Shown here: positions 5,409-8,919 of the stretch, piece by piece
Numbering within the stretch: position 1 is the first letter of the stretch
Layout: each line of letters starts with the position of its first letter
Source of the DNA: JAICLV01 sp036380925
GTDB taxonomy: Bacteria > Actinomycetota > Actinomycetes > Acidothermales > Acidothermaceae
Assembly (NCBI GenBank): GCA_036380925.1
Contig: DASVDW010000222.1
Location: forward strand, 1 to 8,919
Reading direction: 5' to 3'
Length of the DNA stretch: 8,919 bases
Notes under the pieces: model-generated
What the model was told of the DNA's origin: nothing
Seen by the model: the letters and a program-made list of their open reading frames with translations, nothing else
Databases searched by the model: none
Translations under genes and position numbers: made by a program

Positions 5409-6788
5409 TTACAGGCTCTTGACCGCCGCGACCAGCTTTGACAGCGAGTCCTTCGCGTCGCCGAAGAACAGCGTGGTCTTGGGGTGGTAGAGCAGCGCGT
5501 TGTCGATGCCCGCGAACCCCGGCCGCAGCGACCGCTTCATGAACACCACATTGGCGGCCTCGTCGACGTTCAAGATCGGCATGCCGTAGATGGGGCTGCC
5601 CGCCTGGTCGCGAGCTGCCGGGTTGACCACGTCGTTGGCGCCGACGACGACGGCCACGTCGGTGGAGGAGAACTCAGGGTTCGCCTCGTCCATCTCCTTG
5701 AGCTGCTCGTACGGGACGTTCGCCTCGGCGAGCAGCACGTTCATGTGACCGGGCATCCGGCCCGCGACGGGGTGGATCGCGTAGAACACCTGCACGCCGC
5801 GTGATTCAAGTAGGTCGACGAGTTCGCGGGCCGTGTGCTGCGCCTGCGCCACCGCCAGCCCGTAACCGGGCACGATGGCCACTTTCCGCGCGTAGGCAAG
5901 AAGGATCGCGAGGTCTTCGGCGCCGGCCGAGCGCACCGCGCGATCGCCGGTCGTCACCTCGGCGGTGGAGCCGGCGGTTGAGACGCCCTTGAAGGCCCCG
6001 AACAGCACGCCGGTGATCGGCCTGCCCATCGCCTTGGCCATGAGTTGGGTGAGCAGCGTTCCCGAGGCGCCGACCAACGTGCCGGCGACGATCAGCAGCG
6101 TGTTGTCGAGCACGTAGCCCGAAGCCGCGACGGTCAGGCCGGTGAACGCGTTCAGCAACGAGATGACGACGGGCACGTCGGCGCCGCCCACGGGCAGCAC
6201 GAACAGCACGCCGAGCACCAGCGACAACAGGGCGCAGGCCACCAGCAGCGGCACGCTCGACGCCGGGACGGTCGCGATGCCAAGGCCCAACGCGGCCAGG
6301 CCGACCGCCGACGTGACGTACCGCGCGCCAGGCACCAGGATCGGTCGGCCGGTCATCAGCTCTTGCAGCTTCGCGAAGGTGATCATCGAGCCGCTGAAGC
6401 TGACGCTTCCGACGATCGCGGTGAAGACGACCGCCGACGCGGCCGCGTTCGTGTCGGTGTCGTGCAACTTGACGAACTCGGTGAGCGAGACCAGCGCGGC
6501 CGCGCCGCCGCCCACGCCGTTGAAGATGGCCACCATCTGCGGGATCGCGGTCATCTTCACCATGCGCGCCGCCGGCACCGCGAGGAGCGAGCCGATCACG
6601 ATCGCCACGATGATGAGCCAGCGATGCCCCAACCCGTGCAGGCACAGCGTGACGATGACCGCGAGCGCGGCGCCGAACGCGCCGATGAGGTTGCCGTAAC
6701 GCGCGTGCTTGGGCGACGACAATCCCTTAAGCGCCAAGATGAAACACAGCGCCGTCACCCAGTAGGCGAACAGAACAGGAGTGCTCAT
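5409..6788 (-). CDS. pntB: NAD(P) transhydrogenase subunit beta
   Basis: PntB carries most of the membrane domain II and the NADP(H)-binding domain III of proton-translocating transhydrogenase, which transfers hydride from NADH to NADP+ using the proton gradient. The 459 residues match the E. coli subunit (462). About eight to nine hydrophobic helices occupy residues 1-265. Domain III contains V-P-G-Y-G-L-A-V-A-Q-A-Q (306-317), I-H-P-V-A-G-R-M-P-G-H-M-N-V-L-L (339-353), V-V-G-A-N-D-V-V-N-P-A-A (381-392) and the NADP-specific K-R-S (418-420). N213 in S-L-L-N-A-F-T-G matches the conserved membrane Asn. At the position of E. coli His91 this protein has Asn90. The ATG overlaps the TGA of pntAb in an ATGA, so the two are translationally coupled. 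Confidence 0.98.
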   Translation of the reverse strand: MSTPVLFAYWVTALCFILALKGLSSPKHARYGNLIGAFGAALAVIVTLCLHGLGHRWLIIVAIVIGSLLAVPAARMVKMTAIPQMVAIFNGVGGGAAALVSLTEFVKLHDTDTNAAASAVVFTAIVGSVSFSGSMITFAKLQELMTGRPILVPGARYVTSAVGLAALGLGIATVPASSVPLLVACALLSLVLGVLFVLPVGGADVPVVISLLNAFTGLTVAASGYVLDNTLLIVAGTLVGASGTLLTQLMAKAMGRPITGVLFGAFKGVSTAGSTAEVTTGDRAVRSAGAEDLAILLAYARKVAIVPGYGLAVAQAQHTARELVDLLESRGVQVFYAIHPVAGRMPGHMNVLLAEANVPYEQLKEMDEANPEFSSTDVAVVVGANDVVNPAARDQAGSPIYGMPILNVDEAANVVFMKRSLRPGFAGIDNALLYHPKTTLFFGDAKDSLSKLVAAVKSL

Positions 6789-7105
6789 TTCGCTCCGCCG
6801 TTTTGGACGACGTCAGACGCCGGCGTTGGCTTTCGGCCTTTGAACATCTCGAGCATGCGGTCGGTGACGACGAAGCCGCCGACCATGTTGGCGGTGGCGA
6901 GCACCACCGCGATGAAGCCGAGGGTGAGTTGCACCGCGCCCTGCGCCTCGCCGGTGATGAGGATCGCGCCGACCAGGATGACGCCGTGGATGGCGTTGGC
7001 GCCCGACATCAACGGCGTGTGCAGGATCGTCGACACCTTCGAGATCACCTCGAAGCCGACGAACACCGACAGCATGAAGATCGTGAGCAGGCCGATGTTA
7101 TTCAC
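6785..7105 (-). CDS. pntAb: NAD(P) transhydrogenase subunit alpha 2 (membrane part)
   Basis: The 106-residue protein supplies the membrane helices that in E. coli form the C-terminal end of PntA. Three hydrophobic helices are visible: about 5-24, 38-52 and 60-82. The P-L-M-S-G-A-N-A-I-H-G stretch (31-41) is the family signature. H40 corresponds to the helix-3 His known from three-subunit enzymes such as that of Thermus, and pairs with the missing His in PntB. The start is GTG at 7105, immediately after the pntAa TAG (TAGGTG, no gap), and its TGA overlaps pntB. A separate alpha 2 subunit is the layout of Rhodospirillum and Actinobacteria. Confidence 0.96.
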   Translation of the reverse strand: MNNIGLLTIFMLSVFVGFEVISKVSTILHTPLMSGANAIHGVILVGAILITGEAQGAVQLTLGFIAVVLATANMVGGFVVTDRMLEMFKGRKPTPASDVVQNGGAK

Positions 7106-8206
7106 CTAGACGCGCACCTCACCAGCGTGGACGACGAGGCAGCCGGCGACGATCTCGTCGTCCAGGTCTGGCGCGACGTCGCCGTCTTTTGTCATGAGCA
7201 GCAGCAGATTCGCGACGTTGCGCGCATACAACCGGCTGGCGTCGTAAGGCATGCCGCTCGGCATGTTGCGACCGCCCCAAACGAGCACCCCGTTGTGTAA
7301 GACCTCTTCACCGGGCCGGGAAAGCTCGACGTTGCCTCCAGACTCGGCCGCGATGTCGATGACGACCGTTCCTGGACGCATCGCCTCCACCATCGCGGTG
7401 TCGACCAGGAGCGGCGCGGGCCGGCCGGGCACGGCGGCCGTGGTGATGACGGCGTCGGAGGCGGCCAGATGCGGCGTCAGCAGTTCGCGCTGCCGGGCGG
7501 CGCGATCTTGTGTCATCTCCCGCGCGTAGCCGCCCGCGCCCTCGAGCGCCTCCAGCTCCAACTCGATGAACTTCGCGCCAAGGCTCTTCACCTCTTCGGC
7601 GGCCGCGGCGCGCACGTCGTACGCCGACACGACCGCGCCCAGCCGGCGGGCGGTGGCGATCGACTGCAGCCCGGCGACACCGGCGCCCAACACGAGCACC
7701 TTCGCCGGCGGCACCGTCCCGGCGGCGGTCATCAGCAACGGGAAGAACCGCGGCAGCTTCTCCGCCGCGATCAGGGCCGCCCGGTAGCCGGCGACCAGCG
7801 CCTGTGACGACAACGCGTCCATGCTTTGCGCGCGAGAGATCCGGGGCAGCCGATCGAGAGAGAAGGCCGACACCTTGCGCGACGCGTACAGCTCCATGAG
7901 CTCGGGCTCAGCCGCCGGCTGCAGGAAACTGATCACGACGCTGCCGTCGGCCAGCTTGGCCGCGTCGTCGACAGGCAGCGGTTGCACCGCCAACACCACG
8001 TCGGCTGCGGATATCGCGGCACGGTCGGCGATCGCCGCGCCGGCCGCTTCGTAGTCGGCGTCCGGGTAGCCGGCGGCCACCCCCGCGCCCTTCTCAACAG
8101 TGACGTGAAGCCCGGCGCCGGTCAGCCTGGTGACCGTGTCGGGGACGCATGCCACCCGCCGCTCGTGTTCGCGCGTCTCGCGCGGAACGTAGAGGTTGTT
8201 CGCCAC
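7106..8206 (-). CDS. pntAa: NAD(P) transhydrogenase subunit alpha 1 (NAD-binding part)
   Basis: PntAa is the soluble NAD(H)-binding domain I that docks on the membrane subunits. The 366 residues fold like alanine dehydrogenase. The N-terminal part starts with V-P-R-E-T-R-E-H-E-R-R-V-A (7-19). The signature R-I-S-R-A-Q-S-M-D-A-L-S-S-Q (122-135) lines the nucleotide site, and G-T-V-P-P-A-K-V (163-170) leads into the Rossmann loop G-A-G-V-A-G-L-Q (174-181) with Y-D-V-R at 196-199. The start is GTG at 8206. A TAGGTT six bases before it could be a leaderless -10 element, or its AGG could act as a weak ribosome binding site. It is the first gene of the pntAa-pntAb-pntB operon. The upstream LmeA-like gene ends 57 bases away on the same strand, so read-through is possible. 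Confidence 0.97.
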   Translation of the reverse strand: MANNLYVPRETREHERRVACVPDTVTRLTGAGLHVTVEKGAGVAAGYPDADYEAAGAAIADRAAISAADVVLAVQPLPVDDAAKLADGSVVISFLQPAAEPELMELYASRKVSAFSLDRLPRISRAQSMDALSSQALVAGYRAALIAAEKLPRFFPLLMTAAGTVPPAKVLVLGAGVAGLQSIATARRLGAVVSAYDVRAAAAEEVKSLGAKFIELELEALEGAGGYAREMTQDRAARQRELLTPHLAASDAVITTAAVPGRPAPLLVDTAMVEAMRPGTVVIDIAAESGGNVELSRPGEEVLHNGVLVWGGRNMPSGMPYDASRLYARNVANLLLLMTKDGDVAPDLDDEIVAGCLVVHAGEVRV

Positions 8207-8212
8207 GCAGGC

Positions 8213-8218
8213 AACCTA
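8213..8218 (-). promoter_or_regulatory. Candidate -10 element for the pnt operon
   Basis: On the minus strand TAGGTT matches TANNNT and is followed by exactly six bases and the GTG start of pntAa, the same geometry as at upp. A leaderless transcript is suggested. The AGG inside it, eight bases from the GTG, is an alternative reading as a weak Shine-Dalgarno sequence. No clear -35 is seen. Confidence 0.4.
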
Positions 8219-8263
8219 TGGCACCGGCGCGATCTGCGGCACCGTTTCGCGATGTGTCGGAGG

Positions 8264-8919
8264 TCACGAACGCGATAGCACGATGTCGTCAGCCCGTATG
8301 GTCACCGTCACGCCGTCCGAGCCAACCGCGACCCCGGTGAGCCGCACCCCCTGCGGCAGACCTGGCACCGAAACCGTGAATCCGGCGTGCGAGCGAAGCT
8401 GGTCCAGCACCGCCGAAGGCACCGAGATCCCAGCTGGCAGCGACATCTCGACGGCCTCCACTTTGATGGCGTTGGCCGTGACCGACACCCGGGCGACCAC
8501 GTCGGCGGTGGCCGACACCCCGGCGACCGTCACCGTCTCGCTGAGCCGAGCCTGCTCCGGCCGCCCGGAGATGGCGGCCACCTTCAGGCCGGGCAGTTTG
8601 GCAGCTCTTTCGACGTCGGCGAAGGAGACCACCGCCGACCCGACGACGTGGTCGACCCGAATTTCGCTGACCTTTCCCGACAGCGCTTTGGCCGCGGGCA
8701 CGTGCACCCCGTCGAAGTTGACCGTGCTCACCGAGCCGCCCGGGCCGCTCGATCCGTCCGGCCCGCTTGATCCGTCGGAGCCGTCGACGCCGGCGACGCT
8801 GTCGAACAGGTCGCGCGCGGTCACCTCGATGTGGCGGTACCGGCCGCCGAACGCCTGCGTGAGGAAGGGGAACCCGTGCACCTTGACGGTCGGCTTGTGG
8901 GCGAGGTGCGCGTCCGACT
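8264..8919 (-). CDS. LmeA-like (DUF2993) phospholipid-binding protein, partial
   Basis: The frame is open to the window edge, so the N-terminus (probably with a signal or anchor) is missing; 218 residues are visible. H-K-P-T-V-K-V-H-G-F-P-F-L-T-Q-A-F-G-G-R-Y, early in the visible part, is the hallmark of DUF2993 proteins, followed by the expected I-E-V-T-A strand. V-N-F-D-G-V-H-V-P and the C-terminal L-P-Q-G-V-R-L-T-G-V...G-V-T-V-T-I also fit. In mycobacteria LmeA is an exported phospholipid-binding protein that affects lipomannan elongation. Members are widespread in Actinobacteria, often with unknown roles. An odd Gly/Ser/Asp/Pro-rich insertion (encoded by about 8736-8795) sits in a loop after the second strand. 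The TGA at 8264-8266 is 57 bases before pntAa on the same strand. Family assignment is firm; the exact role is not. Confidence 0.88.
   Translation of the reverse strand, partial: SDAHLAHKPTVKVHGFPFLTQAFGGRYRHIEVTARDLFDSVAGVDGSDGSSGPDGSSGPGGSVSTVNFDGVHVPAAKALSGKVSEIRVDHVVGSAVVSFADVERAAKLPGLKVAAISGRPEQARLSETVTVAGVSATADVVARVSVTANAIKVEAVEMSLPAGISVPSAVLDQLRSHAGFTVSVPGLPQGVRLTGVAVGSDGVTVTIRADDIVLSRS
8742..8795 (-). repeat. 18-bp imperfect tandem repeat coding a Gly/Ser/Pro loop
   Basis: Plus-strand units GGGCCGCTCGATCCGTCC (8742-8759) and GGCCCGCTTGATCCGTCG (8760-8777) are followed by a decayed third unit to about 8795. In the LmeA-like protein they encode repeats of the six-residue type D-G-S-S-G-P, a flexible collagen-like loop. 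Confidence 0.75.

Noticed and set aside
6045..7109. 354-codon plus-strand frame opposite pntB and pntAb
   Set aside because: It is an Arg/Asp/His-rich mirror of strongly conserved pnt genes.
1..8919. CRISPR array, rRNA or large riboswitch
   Set aside because: No regularly spaced repeats, conserved rRNA segments or recognisable aptamer cores were seen on either strand.

Overview
The window is GC-rich, with short intergenic gaps and gene neighbourhoods typical of Actinomycetota: a TadA-associated acidic protein next to tadA, a DUF2993/LmeA-type protein, and a three-subunit proton-pumping transhydrogenase. The actinobacterial placement rests on these families and on base composition. Genus cannot be read from the sequence.

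Layout. Bases 1-1105 hold the 3' part of a DDE transposase gene on the plus strand, cut by the window start, followed by about 240 bases without a gene but rich in short hairpins, including a strong terminator (1274-1307). Next, all on the minus strand, come tRNA-Ser(CGA) (1344-1433), the C-terminal remnant of a VOC/glyoxalase-fold gene (1463-1624), tadA (1611-2075), and two tandem related genes of the TadA-associated protein family (2072-2602 and 2638-3153). A short divergent region separates this cluster from upp (3272-3919, plus), which looks leaderless. upp runs tail to tail, with 9 bases between stop codons, into a secreted right-handed beta-helix protein (3929-5155, minus). About 250 bases further on lies the minus-strand pntAa-pntAb-pntB operon (8206 to 5409), whose genes abut or overlap. 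The window ends in a partial LmeA-like gene (8264-8919, minus).

How the genes work together. TadA makes inosine at the tRNA wobble position, and the two acidic proteins upstream of it are probably co-expressed partners of unknown function. Upp salvages uracil to UMP. PntAa/PntAb/PntB together form the membrane transhydrogenase that couples proton re-entry to NADPH formation. The beta-helix and LmeA-like proteins are predicted envelope or exported proteins.

Most of the window is ordinary core chromosome. The parts that merit a second look are the duplicated TadA-associated genes, the probable CTG start of tadA inside a CTGA overlap, the decapitated VOC gene, the leaderless-type starts, and small repeat-driven changes in the two exported proteins. 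I found no convincing new defence, mobile or regulatory system.
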